Source: Chloroflexota bacterium (GTDB lineage Bacteria > Chloroflexota > Limnocylindria > Limnocylindrales > CSP1-4). From it: a stretch of DNA of 17,205 nucleotides. Below are positions 6,613-14,436 of the stretch, piece by piece. The notes below the pieces were generated by a model. The model made no database searches, was not told the origin of the DNA, and worked only from the letters and a program-made list of their open reading frames with translations. Position 1 is the first letter of the stretch. Each line of letters begins with the position of its first letter. A program made the translations under genes and the position numbers. The stretch lies in assembly GCA_015661135.1 (NCBI GenBank), contig JACVXW010000015.1, forward strand, positions 1 through 17,205, written 5' to 3'.

Positions 6613-6642
6613 AAAAACCGTCCCGGGTCGCGGCGACCGGTG

Positions 6643-6670
6643 TTGCAATCGGTGCGCCGAGCCCTATCAT
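6643..6670 (+). promoter_or_regulatory. Sigma-70-type promoter candidate for the liv operon
   Basis: TTGCAA at 6643-6648, a 16-base spacer and TATCAT at 6665-6670 (four of six and five of six matches to consensus) in one of the few AT-richer patches of this region. Transcription would begin near 6677, giving a leader of about 240 bases before livK. The matches are seen; activity is inferred. Confidence 0.5.
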
Positions 6671-6866
6671 ACGACATCGCTTCGGCGGCAACCTGCGCGC
6701 CGCCTGAGCCGGTCCGGAGTCGCCGACCGTCGCGCACCACTTCCGCGTCCCCCGAGCGTACCGCCTCCACGGAGTCGGGATGGGCGGGGTTCGGGACTCG
6801 GAATCGGGCGCCCGGTCCGCCGCCTCCGTTTCGGCTTCGGGTCGGGGTTCGGGTCGGCCGACCGGG

Positions 6867-6895
6867 GATCGCAACCGGAATGAACCGGTGCGATC
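6867..6895 (+). promoter_or_regulatory. Leader hairpin just upstream of the livK ribosome site
   Basis: Left arm 6867-6878 and right arm 6885-6895 pair over 11 base pairs with one bulged A and a six-base AATGAA loop. The hairpin ends seven bases before the AGGAGG at 6903-6908. A 12-base perfect palindrome (GGTCGGCCGACC, 6852-6863) and two copies of TTCGGGTCGG (6836-6845, 6848-6857) lie immediately upstream. This may be a translation or mRNA-stability control element; I recognise no known riboswitch. Confidence 0.4.
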
Positions 6896-6902
6896 GGTTC
6901 TG

Positions 6903-6908
6903 AGGAGG
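6903..6908 (+). promoter_or_regulatory. Strong ribosome binding site of livK
   Basis: AGGAGG, extended to AGGAGGAG, seven bases before ATG 6916. It is the best Shine-Dalgarno in the window, fitting the high expression usual for binding proteins. A second ATG at 6912 is out of frame. Confidence 0.8.
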
Positions 6909-6915
6909 AGAATGC

Positions 6916-8148
6916 ATGAAGCTCACGAAGGTTGGCGCGCTGGCCGCGGTTGCGGTGCTCGCCTTCTCCGCGTGCGGCACCAGTGGTGGTGGCGGCGGGG
7001 ACAAGGGGACCGTTCAGATCTGGTCGGAGCTGCCGCGTCAGGGCTCGTCGAAGGGCCAGACGGACACGATCGTCAACGCCATCAAGTACGCGCTGGACGC
7101 CCGTGGCGGCAAGGTTGACGGCTGGACGATCAAGTACACGGACCAGGATGACTCCACGGCCGAGGCCGGCAAGTGGACGCAGGAGCGGGCGACCGCCCTC
7201 GCGACCGAGGCGGCGAGCACGACCGACCTGGTGGCCTACATCGGTACGTTCAACTCAGGCGCGGCCAAGATCGTGATCCCGGTCCTCTGTGGTGCCGGCA
7301 TCGCGATGGTCAGCCCCGCCAATACCTACCCGGGCCTCACCAAGCCGGGCAAGGGCACAGCGGACGAGCCGGGTATCTACTACCCGGGCGGCTGCGCGCA
7401 CAACTACTTCCGCGTCGTTCCGGCGGACGACCTCCAGGGTGACGTCGGCGCCCTCTGGGCGAAGGACCTCGGAGCGACCACGGTCTACGTCCTTGACGAC
7501 ACCGAGATCTACGGCAAGGGCGTCGCCGACGTCTTCGACGCTTCGGCCACGGCCGCCGGCCTGACCGTCCTCGGCCACGACCAGGCCCCCGGCAAGTCGA
7601 CCGACTTCAAGGCACTCGCCGCGAAGATCGCCGACGCCGGCCCGGACCTCGTCTACTACGGCGGAATCACCCAGAACAACGCAGGACAGCTCTGGAAGGA
7701 CCTCCGCGAGGCCATGCCGGACATCATGCTCATGGGCCCCGACGGCATCTACGAGGATGCCTTCATCGAGGCCGCCGGCGATGCAGCCGAGGGCACCTAC
7801 CTGACATTCGGTGGCCAGACCGCCGACCAGTACACCGGGGACGCCGCCAAGTGGCGGGACGAGTTCCGGACCAAGTACGGCCCCGACTCGATCGAGGTCT
7901 ACACGATCTACGGATACGAGGCGGCCAACGTCGTCCTCGCCGCAATCGAGACGGCCTCCAAGGCCGGCGCCAAGGATGCCGCGGCCCTGCGGGCCGGCAC
8001 CCTCGCCGCGCTCACTGCGACGAAGGACTTCAAGGGCGTGCTCGGCACGTGGTCGTTCGATGCCAACGGCGACACCTCCAACAAGGTGTTCTCCGGCTCG
8101 GTCATCAAGTCCGGCAAGTTCGAGTTCGATACGGTTCTCGGGCAGTAA
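6916..8148 (+). CDS. livK: Branched-chain amino acid ABC transporter substrate-binding lipoprotein
   Basis: 410 residues. The N-terminus is a lipoprotein signal: MKLTK, a hydrophobic stretch, then AFSAC with Cys20 as the lipidated residue and a Gly-rich linker (22-28). Phe at -3 of the lipobox is less common than Leu but acceptable. The mature part is a type I periplasmic binding fold of the Leu/Ile/Val receptor family: VQIWSELPRQGSSKGQ opening strand, AYIGTFNSGAAK, MVSPANTYPGL, YYPGGCAHNYFRVVPADD.QG, VYVLDDTEIYGKG, and TIYGYEAANVVLAAI. Cys125 and Cys160 are the only cysteines after the lipobox and could pair. It binds a substrate outside the membrane and delivers it to LivHMGF. Branched-chain amino acids are the default; other small amides or acids are possible in this family. 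First gene of the liv operon. Confidence 0.95.
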   Translation: MKLTKVGALAAVAVLAFSACGTSGGGGGDKGTVQIWSELPRQGSSKGQTDTIVNAIKYALDARGGKVDGWTIKYTDQDDSTAEAGKWTQERATALATEAASTTDLVAYIGTFNSGAAKIVIPVLCGAGIAMVSPANTYPGLTKPGKGTADEPGIYYPGGCAHNYFRVVPADDLQGDVGALWAKDLGATTVYVLDDTEIYGKGVADVFDASATAAGLTVLGHDQAPGKSTDFKALAAKIADAGPDLVYYGGITQNNAGQLWKDLREAMPDIMLMGPDGIYEDAFIEAAGDAAEGTYLTFGGQTADQYTGDAAKWRDEFRTKYGPDSIEVYTIYGYEAANVVLAAIETASKAGAKDAAALRAGTLAALTATKDFKGVLGTWSFDANGDTSNKVFSGSVIKSGKFEFDTVLGQ

Positions 8149-8167
8149 TCCTCCCGAACCGACAGCG

Positions 8168-8208
8168 CCGATCGGGGCCGGCCGTCAATCGACGGCCGGC
8201 CCCATCGG
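8168..8208 (+). other. Long intercistronic stem-loop between livK and livH
   Basis: A perfect 13-bp stem (8174-8186 with 8191-8203) with an AATC loop is extended past one bulged C by CCGAT (8168-8172) pairing with ATCGG (8204-8208), 18 bp in all. No T run follows, so it is not a standard intrinsic terminator. It probably protects the 3' end of livK mRNA or attenuates read-through, giving more binding protein than permease. Confidence 0.75.
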
Positions 8209-8247
8209 TATCCAGCGTCCGATCCGGATGAGGGGAACGAGGGTCTG

Positions 8248-9279
8248 GTGAATATCGCGGCGTGGTTCGCGAAGAACACCCGGGCGGTGATCGCGCTTGT
8301 CGTAGTCGTCGCCGTGCTCGCCGTCTTCGGCAAGAGCATCCCGATCTGGAGCGGCTGCACGGCCGCCCTTGACCGCTGCGCGGACATCGTCGCGATCGGG
8401 GTCTTCCAGGGCATGATCGTGGCCCTGGTCGCGCTCGGCTACACCCTCGTCTACGGCATCCTCCAGCTGATCAACTTCGCCAACGGCTCCGTGTTCATGC
8501 TCGGCTCCGTGGGCGCGCTCTTCGGCGTCGAGATCTTCGGCCTCACGAAGGACACCCCGGCGACGACCGTGATCCTCGCCTTCGCGGTGATTCTCCCGGT
8601 CACCATGCTCCTGACGGCCGGCCTCAATGCCGGCATCGAGCGCGTGGCCTACCGGCCCCTTCGCCGGGCCCCTACCCTGGCGACGCTCATCTCCGCAATC
8701 GGCATGGACTTCATCCTCCAGAACGTGGGCCAGGTCCTGATTGGACCGTCGCCGGTCTCGCTGCCGTCGCTCCTGCCCACGACGAACATCATCACCGAGC
8801 CGTTCGTTATCAAGGTGAGCCACGTCTTCGTCACCGCGATCACGGTGCCGCTGCTGATCGGCCTGATGTGGTTCGTCCAGGCAACCCGCCAGGGCAAGGC
8901 GATGCGCGCCACAGCGCAGGATCGCGAGGCCGCCGGCCTCATGGGCATCGACGTCAACCGGACCATCTCGCTCACCTTCCTGCTCGCCGGGGCGCTCGCC
9001 GGCGGCGCCGGGGTGATCGTGGCCCTCTACAACGGGTCCGCCTGGTGGCAGTACGGGTTCTCCTACGGCCTGCTCGCGTTCACGGCCGCCGTCTTCGGCG
9101 GGATCGGGAACCTGCTCGGAGCGGCCGTCGGCGGCATTTTCCTCGGTGTCCTGATCAGCCTGAATGCGTTCTACGTGGATCCGCGCTGGCAGGACGTCGT
9201 CGTCTTCGGCATCCTCGTCGTGGTGCTCGTCTTCCGGCCCACAGGCCTGTTCGCTGCGAAGCAGTCCGAGCGGGCGTGA
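8248..9279 (+). CDS. livH: Branched-chain amino acid ABC transporter permease LivH
   Basis: 343 residues, GTG start with GAGGG four bases upstream. Integral inner-membrane permease. The LivH core begins near residue 50 (FQGMIVALVALGYTLVYGILQLINFANG, in part) and shows the family landmarks: GSVFMLG, RVAYRPLRRAPTLATLISAIGM, and the cytoplasmic coupling loop RATAQDREAAGLMGIDVNR, which contacts the ATPases. About eight membrane segments are visible. Compared with the usual length near 300 it has an extra N-terminal membrane helix (residues 12-28) followed by a short outside loop with two cysteines spaced CTAALDRC, which could form a disulfide. It sits 99 bases after livK behind the stem-loop and one base before livM, so livH and livM are probably coupled. 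Confidence 0.96.
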   Translation: MNIAAWFAKNTRAVIALVVVVAVLAVFGKSIPIWSGCTAALDRCADIVAIGVFQGMIVALVALGYTLVYGILQLINFANGSVFMLGSVGALFGVEIFGLTKDTPATTVILAFAVILPVTMLLTAGLNAGIERVAYRPLRRAPTLATLISAIGMDFILQNVGQVLIGPSPVSLPSLLPTTNIITEPFVIKVSHVFVTAITVPLLIGLMWFVQATRQGKAMRATAQDREAAGLMGIDVNRTISLTFLLAGALAGGAGVIVALYNGSAWWQYGFSYGLLAFTAAVFGGIGNLLGAAVGGIFLGVLISLNAFYVDPRWQDVVVFGILVVVLVFRPTGLFAAKQSERA

Positions 9280-9280
9280 C

Positions 9281-10638
9281 ATGACCGCGATGACCGCAGC
9301 CGGCGGCGGCCCGATCGCTCGATTCCGCGGGACGCTCGCGGACCGCAACGGGCAGTTCCGGATCGTCCTCGTGCTCATCTTCGTGACGATCCTGTATGGC
9401 GCCACCTACAACGATCTGCGTCAGGGCGCGCTCCGGGGGCTCTTCGAGGCGCTGCCGCTACCGAGCGTGAACGTCCTGATCGTCATGTTCTACTACGCGA
9501 TCCTCGCGCTCGGCCTCAACATCGTCGTCGGGTTTGCCGGACTCCTGGACCTCGGGTACGTCGCCTTCTACGTCTTCGGCGCCTACACGACCGCGTTCCT
9601 CGCCTCGCCCCTCCACGACATCCACATCCCGTGGTGGTTCGTGGTGATCGCGGCGGTCGGGGTTGCGGCCCTGGCCGGGGTGCTCCTGGGCGCGCCCACG
9701 CTGCGTCTCCGCGGGGACTACCTCGCGATCGTGACGCTCGGCTTTGGCGAGATCATGCCGGTCCTCGCGCGGAACCTGGATGACCTCGACCTGTCGTTCA
9801 TCGGCGGGCCGGAGCACTTCAACCTGACCGGCGGCAACATCGGCGTCAATCCGATCGATCCGCCCATCCTTCCGATCCCCGGACCGTGGGGCGATTCTCT
9901 CGTCTTCTCCAACGGCAACCCGGTGGCGTCGCTATACCTGATCCTGGGAATCCTGCTGCTGGTCTTCGTCGTCTGCGTCCGTCTTCGTGACAGCCGCCTC
10001 GGCCGTGCCTGGATGGCCATTCGCGAGGACGAGACCGCCGCGGCCAGCATGGGCATCGACACGGTCAGCACCAAGCTCCTCGCCTTCGGCCTGGGCGCCA
10101 GCTTCTCCGGCTTCACCGGCGCCTTCTTCGGGGCCTATTCCACGGCCATCTTTCCGGAGTCGTTCAACTTCGCCGTCTCGATCAGCATCCTGATCATGAT
10201 CATCCTCGGCGGGATGGGCAGCCTGCGGGGCGTCGTTCTCGGAGCATTCATGATCCGGTACGTCAACGACTCGCTCCTGCCGTACCTGGGCCGCTTCGTG
10301 GACGACCCGATCCAGTCGTTCGGCGCGGTGATGCCGGAAATCCCGATCCTGAAGGAGCGGGTGGAGGCCTTCACCCTGACGAGCTACAACTACCTGCTGT
10401 ACGGGCTGATCCTCGTGGTCATGATGATCAAGCGCCCCGAGGGGCTGCTCCCCGTTGCCGCCCGGAAGGCCGAGCTCCATGGCGAGGGGGTCGCCGCCGA
10501 GGCGACCTTCGGGACCTCCGTCGAAGTCGCCGAGGCCGCGACCGAGTTCGAGGCGAAGGCCGGCCACCTGAAGATCCACGAGACCTCCGCGGACGACGCC
10601 CCCGGCACGGACGATGCCCCCGGCACCGGAGGCCGGGC

Positions 10639-10642
<4 letters not shown>
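9281..10642 (+). CDS. livM: Branched-chain amino acid ABC transporter permease LivM
   Basis: 453 residues from ATG 9281, one base after the livH stop; the frame is open back to 9164 but that part lies inside livH. A second ATG at 9290 is possible. LivM landmarks: MFYYAILALGLNIVVGFAGLLDLGYVAFY (in parts), GAPTLRLRGDYLAIVTLGFGEI, and the coupling loop AIREDETAAASMGIDTVSTK, then FSGFTGAFFGAY and IMIILGGMGSLRGVVLGA. About ten membrane segments. The last 55 residues after the final helix are an Ala/Glu-rich cytoplasmic tail ending in two DDAPGT repeats, which is longer than usual and probably disordered. It forms the transmembrane channel with LivH. Its stop overlaps the livG start in an ATGA. Confidence 0.96.
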
Positions 10643-11433
<791 letters not shown>

Positions 11434-11438
11434 CTCCG

Positions 11439-12146
11439 ATGGCCCTCCTCGAGCTCCGTGACGTCCACACCTTCTACGGCAACATCCATGCCCTGAAAGG
11501 CGTGAGCCTGAGCGTGGAGCAGGGTGAGATCGTGACCCTCATCGGGTCCAACGGCGCCGGCAAGTCCACGACCCTCAAGACGATCTCGGGCCTCCTGCGC
11601 CCGCGCATGGGTGAGATCTGGTTCGACGGCCAGCGGATCGATGGCCTGCGGCCGGATCAGGTCGTCGCCAGGAAGATCACCCAGGCGCCGGAGGGCCGCC
11701 GCGTCTTTCCCCGGATGACCGTCCTCGAAAACCTGGAGATGGGCGCCTTCCAGCGCCGGGACAAGGATCTCAACGCCGACTACGAGCGGGTGTTTTCGCT
11801 CTTCCCACGGCTCCGCGAGCGGCGCACCCAGGCGGGCGGCACGCTGTCGGGCGGCGAGCAGCAGATGCTCGCGATCGCCCGCGCCCTGATGGCCCGGCCG
11901 ACCCTCCTCCTCCTGGACGAGCCGTCCATGGGCCTCGCCCCGATCCTCGTCGAGCAGATCTTCGACATCGTCAAGGGCATCAACGCCCAGGGGACCACCG
12001 TCCTGCTCGTGGAACAGAACGCCCTCATGGCGCTCGGCCTGGCGAGCCGCGGCTACATTCTCCAGACGGGCGAGATCGTGTTGACGGACGTCTCGGCGCG
12101 ACTCGCCGACAATCCCGAGGTCAAGAAGGCCTACCTCGGCGGCTGA
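11439..12146 (+). CDS. livF: Branched-chain amino acid ABC transporter ATPase LivF
   Basis: 235 residues from ATG 11439; the open frame extends back to 10614 but that portion lies within livG. Second ATPase of the importer. Walker A GSNGAGKST at 36-44, Q-loop Gln82 in ITQAPEGRRVFPRMTVLENL, signature LSGGEQQMLAIARAL from 136, Walker B LLLLDEPSMGLAP from 156, and VEQNA at 191-195, where the H-loop histidine is replaced by Gln as is usual for LivF. C-terminal EVKKAYLGG matches family ends. Last gene of the operon; its stop is only eight bases from the stop of the convergent membrane-protein gene. Confidence 0.97.
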   Translation: MALLELRDVHTFYGNIHALKGVSLSVEQGEIVTLIGSNGAGKSTTLKTISGLLRPRMGEIWFDGQRIDGLRPDQVVARKITQAPEGRRVFPRMTVLENLEMGAFQRRDKDLNADYERVFSLFPRLRERRTQAGGTLSGGEQQMLAIARALMARPTLLLLDEPSMGLAPILVEQIFDIVKGINAQGTTVLLVEQNALMALGLASRGYILQTGEIVLTDVSARLADNPEVKKAYLGG

Positions 12147-12154
12147 GGCCGGGA

Positions 12155-12595
12155 TCAGCGGAGCCCCGGCTCCCGCCAGATGTCGTACGCGGCGCGAGCA
12201 AGCATCACCAGCCCGATCCCCGTTACCCACAGCCCCGGGCCGCGAGTAAACACCTCCATCGGCTGCTCGAAGGTGAACACGCGTAGGCCCGCAAGGTCCA
12301 CGATCCGGATCAGGAACCCGGCCCAGGCGGCGGCGGCCAGGACCGCGTAGACCAGCCAGCGGTCACCACCGACCGGGCGCCCGGTCGCGTACGGCAGGGT
12401 GACGAGCGCCACGGTCGCCAGGGCGATGATGAAGACGACGAGACTGAACCCCTCGAAGCCGTTGCCGCTCAGAGCAGGGAGGCCGTCGCTCCCGCCGACG
12501 GACCACCAGCGGAGGAGGCAGCCCGCGACGATGACGACGGCGCCGAGCGCGGCAAGCAGCCGGGCCCGGCCGAGCGGGCGACGGTGCATGCTCAT
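12155..12595 (-). CDS. Hypothetical four-helix membrane protein
   Basis: 146 residues from ATG 12595, which overlaps the hpt stop in an ATGA; an in-frame ATG at 12589 is an alternative. Four hydrophobic segments are visible at about 12-30, 50-68, 80-97 and 121-136, with a positively charged N-terminus (MHRRPLGRAR) placing it inside by the positive-inside rule. A Trp pair (RWWSVGG) follows the first helix. No catalytic or transport motif is apparent and I do not recognise the family; small proteins of this form are common in high-GC Gram-positive-like genomes. It is the last gene of a four-gene coupled operon with hpt, so it may simply be co-expressed. Confidence 0.8.
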   Translation of the reverse strand: MSMHRRPLGRARLLAALGAVVIVAGCLLRWWSVGGSDGLPALSGNGFEGFSLVVFIIALATVALVTLPYATGRPVGGDRWLVYAVLAAAAWAGFLIRIVDLAGLRVFTFEQPMEVFTRGPGLWVTGIGLVMLARAAYDIWREPGLR

Positions 12596-13155
12596 TCGGA
12601 CTCTGTGTAGACCTCCGGCCGGAGGACTCCCACGTACCTGAGGTTTCGATACAGCTCGCCGTAGTCGAGTCCGTACCCGACCACGAACTGGTCCGGGATC
12701 GTGAACCCGGTGTAGTCCACCGGGATCTCCACCAGCCGGCGGGCGGGCTTGTCGAGGAGCGTGCAGATCCGGAGCGAGGCGGGCTTCTTGCCGCCGAGGT
12801 ACCGGACCAGGTAGTTGAGCGTGAGCCCGGTGTCGATGATGTCCTCGCAGATGAGGACATCTTCGCCCTCGATGCTGGAGGACAGGTCCTTCAGGATCCG
12901 CACCAGGCCGGAAGACTCGGTCGTCGCGCCGCTGTAGGACGAGACCTCCATGAGGTCGATCCGGACCGGCAGGGTTATGGAGCGCATGAGGTCCGCCATG
13001 AACGGCAGGGAGCCCTTGAGGACACTGACGAGGGTCAGGGGCCGGCCGGCGTAGTCGGCGCTGATCTGGACGCCCAGGTCGGCGACACGGGCCTGGATCT
13101 GGGCCTCGGTCAGCAGGATCTCGCCGATGTCGGCGCGCAGGTCCATCGTGGTCAT
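12592..13155 (-). CDS. hpt: Hypoxanthine phosphoribosyltransferase
   Basis: 187 residues. Converts hypoxanthine or guanine plus PRPP to IMP or GMP in purine salvage, in the cytoplasm. The family hallmarks are complete: LKGSLPFMADL (47-57, with the PPi-binding LKG), the flexible-loop SSYS (72-75), the PRPP-binding motif DVLICEDIIDTG (99-110), LLDKPARR (133-140), and the purine-contacting FVVGYGLDY (157-165) and YRNLRYVGVL. Length is normal for bacterial HPRT. It overlaps both its upstream neighbour (nuclease-fold protein) and its downstream neighbour (membrane protein) by ATGA, so all are translated together. It lacks the tilS/ftsH neighbours seen in many bacteria. Confidence 0.97.
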   Translation of the reverse strand: MTTMDLRADIGEILLTEAQIQARVADLGVQISADYAGRPLTLVSVLKGSLPFMADLMRSITLPVRIDLMEVSSYSGATTESSGLVRILKDLSSSIEGEDVLICEDIIDTGLTLNYLVRYLGGKKPASLRICTLLDKPARRLVEIPVDYTGFTIPDQFVVGYGLDYGELYRNLRYVGVLRPEVYTESE

Positions 13156-13901
13156 CGAGTTGCTCGATCCTCCTCATCCATTCCAGTGGCCAGCGCGCCG
13201 TCGTCACCAGCGGCGACCCGGGCGGCGGACCGGGCGGCCGCGGCCACACGCCGCCGGCGCGAGCGCGAAGCGCCGCGGCGCCGGGCCCGCGTCCCTGGAT
13301 CCAACTCGGTCGCCGGTGTGGACGGTACCCCGTACGGGGCCGGATCCTGGCCGGCGTTCAGCAACGGTTCAGATCGCGCGGCCACCTGATCCCCATTACC
13401 TGCGGGCTCGATCTCGCCCGCGCGATCGGGAACGACCTGGCCGAGCGTGCCCGACATCGAGTCGACGAGCGCCAGGCGACCGTACTTGAGCATGATCGCC
13501 CGGAAGTCCCGGGCGTAGAAGAGCTTGACCCGGACATCGGGATAGAGCTCGCGGAGCCGACGCAGCTTGCGGTTCTTCTTGCGGACGAGGCGCTGCTTGA
13601 GCGTCGTCAGTTCCAGGAACAGGTCCATGTCCGGCAGGTGGAAGTCGGGCGAGAAGCTCTCGATCACGCCGCCGTCCAGATCCCACAGGATCGGGAAGGT
13701 CCGCGGCTCGTACTCCCAGCGGACCCCATAGAAGTCCAGGATCCGGGCCATCTCGGCTTCGCTGCCATGAGCGAAGAGCGGCCACGGTCGTCCGGAGGCG
13801 TCCAGGCCGGATGGTGTCGTTACGTTCGTCTCCAGGACGTCGCCCGCCGCCTCCGATGGATCGGCGTGGTCAGCCCCGGGATTGGACGCTTCTTCGGTCA
13901 T
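13152..13901 (-). CDS. Uncharacterised protein with a PD-(D/E)XK-like core and a basic tail
   Basis: 249 residues; both ends overlap neighbours by ATGA. Residues 1-40 look disordered and acidic. Residues 48-142 form a compact core: a helix with E48 and E50, GVRWEYEPRTFPI, FSPDFHLPDMDLFLELTTLK with P85-D86 and E97, a basic helix (LVRKKNRKLRRLRELYP) and VKLFYARDF. Spacing and context match the restriction-endonuclease-like PD-(D/E)XK arrangement, but the lysine of ExK is Thr99, with Lys102 nearby as a possible substitute. The C-terminal 100 residues are Pro/Ala-rich and end in an Arg-dense segment (ARRRGASRSRRRR). It could be a DNA- or RNA-binding nuclease relative. It sits between a zinc-ribbon protein and hpt. 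The fold is a motif-level inference. Confidence 0.82.
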   Translation of the reverse strand: MTEEASNPGADHADPSEAAGDVLETNVTTPSGLDASGRPWPLFAHGSEAEMARILDFYGVRWEYEPRTFPILWDLDGGVIESFSPDFHLPDMDLFLELTTLKQRLVRKKNRKLRRLRELYPDVRVKLFYARDFRAIMLKYGRLALVDSMSGTLGQVVPDRAGEIEPAGNGDQVAARSEPLLNAGQDPAPYGVPSTPATELDPGTRARRRGASRSRRRRVAAAARSAARVAAGDDGALATGMDEEDRATR

Positions 13902-14305
13902 CCGGCCCGCCGAAGCCCCCGGGTCCTTCGCGGGCGTCCGGCCCCGGGTCCCGCCGCCTCGGAGTCCGCCCGTCCCGACGCCCCGTCTCCCGACCCAACG
14001 AGCGACGCCAGGTCGCCCGTCCAGGCGTCGAGGAACCCGTGCATGTCGAGGACCTCATCGCCGGTGATGGGGTTCGCGTCGGCGGTGACGGGCAGCCCCT
14101 CGACGACCCGGTCAGAGCCGGCAAAGCCGGGGCGATCTGCAATGAAGCCGAGCGCGGTGCTGCCGCAACCCGTGCAGGCGATCTGGAGGAAGAGCAGGTC
14201 ATCCCGCCGGGCCAGGAGCCGGATCCGATCAGCGGGGACGCGGTCCTCGCAGACGGTGCAGTCGATGCCGTCGAGGAACGCGCGCCAGTGATCCTGCGGA
14301 CCCAT
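13898..14305 (-). CDS. Zinc-ribbon-like hypothetical protein
   Basis: 135 residues, ATG 14305, first gene of the four-gene leftward operon. It carries two CxxC knuckles, C16-T-V-C19 and C44-T-G-C47, separated by 24 residues containing strands (RIRLLARRDDLLFLQIA), the pattern of a treble or ribbon zinc site. A second conserved-looking block is ITGDEVLDMHGFLDAWTGDLASL (80-102, shown in parts). The last 30 residues are Arg/Gly/Ala-rich and look disordered. No enzyme motif is seen. It could be a nucleic-acid or protein-binding adaptor for the following nuclease-fold protein. There is no Shine-Dalgarno sequence. It is divergent from csoR across a 131-base region holding a CsoR-type operator. Confidence 0.8.
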   Translation of the reverse strand: MGPQDHWRAFLDGIDCTVCEDRVPADRIRLLARRDDLLFLQIACTGCGSTALGFIADRPGFAGSDRVVEGLPVTADANPITGDEVLDMHGFLDAWTGDLASLVGSGDGASGRADSEAAGPGAGRPRRTRGLRRAG

Positions 14306-14313
14306 TCAGGCGG

Positions 14314-14319
14314 AGTGTA
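14314..14319 (-). promoter_or_regulatory. Candidate -10 element of a near-leaderless promoter for the zinc-ribbon/hpt operon
   Basis: Reverse strand TACACT lies eight bases before the ATG at 14305, giving a predicted leader of about two bases. No ribosome site is present. I see no clear -35. It resembles the arrangement in front of the 1245 gene. Confidence 0.38.
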
Positions 14320-14328
14320 GCGGAGCGT

Positions 14329-14341
14329 GTCGCTGAGCGAC
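14329..14341. promoter_or_regulatory. Perfect 13-base palindrome, possible operator for the leftward operon
   Basis: GTCGCT-G-AGCGAC, ten bases upstream of the candidate leftward -10 element, overlapping where the spacer and -35 would be. It differs from the CsoR site nearby, so it would be read by another regulator if functional. Confidence 0.35.
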
Positions 14342-14356
14342 GTGGCCTGGGCCATA

Positions 14357-14386
14357 TTGCCCGCGGATACCCCCGGGGGGTATGAT
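14357..14386 (+). promoter_or_regulatory. csoR promoter candidate
   Basis: TTGCCC at 14357-14362, an 18-base spacer and TATGAT at 14381-14386 (four of six and five of six consensus matches). The CsoR-type palindrome fills the spacer and overlaps the -10, so bound CsoR would block RNA polymerase. Predicted start near 14393, about 44 bases before the ATG. Confidence 0.6.
14367..14383. promoter_or_regulatory. CsoR-type operator
   Basis: ATACCCCC-G-GGGGGTAT is a perfect 17-base palindrome with the TA ends and G/C tract known for CsoR operators (ATACCC...GGGTAT). It lies 53 bases upstream of csoR on its promoter. Apo-CsoR is expected to bind it and Cu(I) to release it. Site seen; binding inferred from family knowledge. 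Confidence 0.8.
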
Positions 14387-14436
14387 GCCCCGGATCGCCC
14401 GTCCGCCGGGCGCGAGCAGGGAGCCGATACCAGCCG

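Noticed and set aside
6499..6642. tRNA or small RNA gene in the control region
   Set aside because: No cloverleaf, anticodon arm or CCA end is visible, and the only structure is a short inverted repeat.
9164..9280. N-terminal extension of the livM frame
   Set aside because: It lies within livH and is Ser-rich shadow sequence; ATG 9281 directly follows the livH stop.
8185..9405. A 406-codon reverse frame opposite livH
   Set aside because: Antisense to an unmistakable permease; its Asp/His/Glu/Arg-rich composition is the usual complement of hydrophobic codons.
13328..13339. CCCCGTACGGGG palindrome resembling a CsoR half-site arrangement
   Set aside because: It lies in the middle of a coding region, lacks the right-hand TA end, and is best explained by GC-rich codons.
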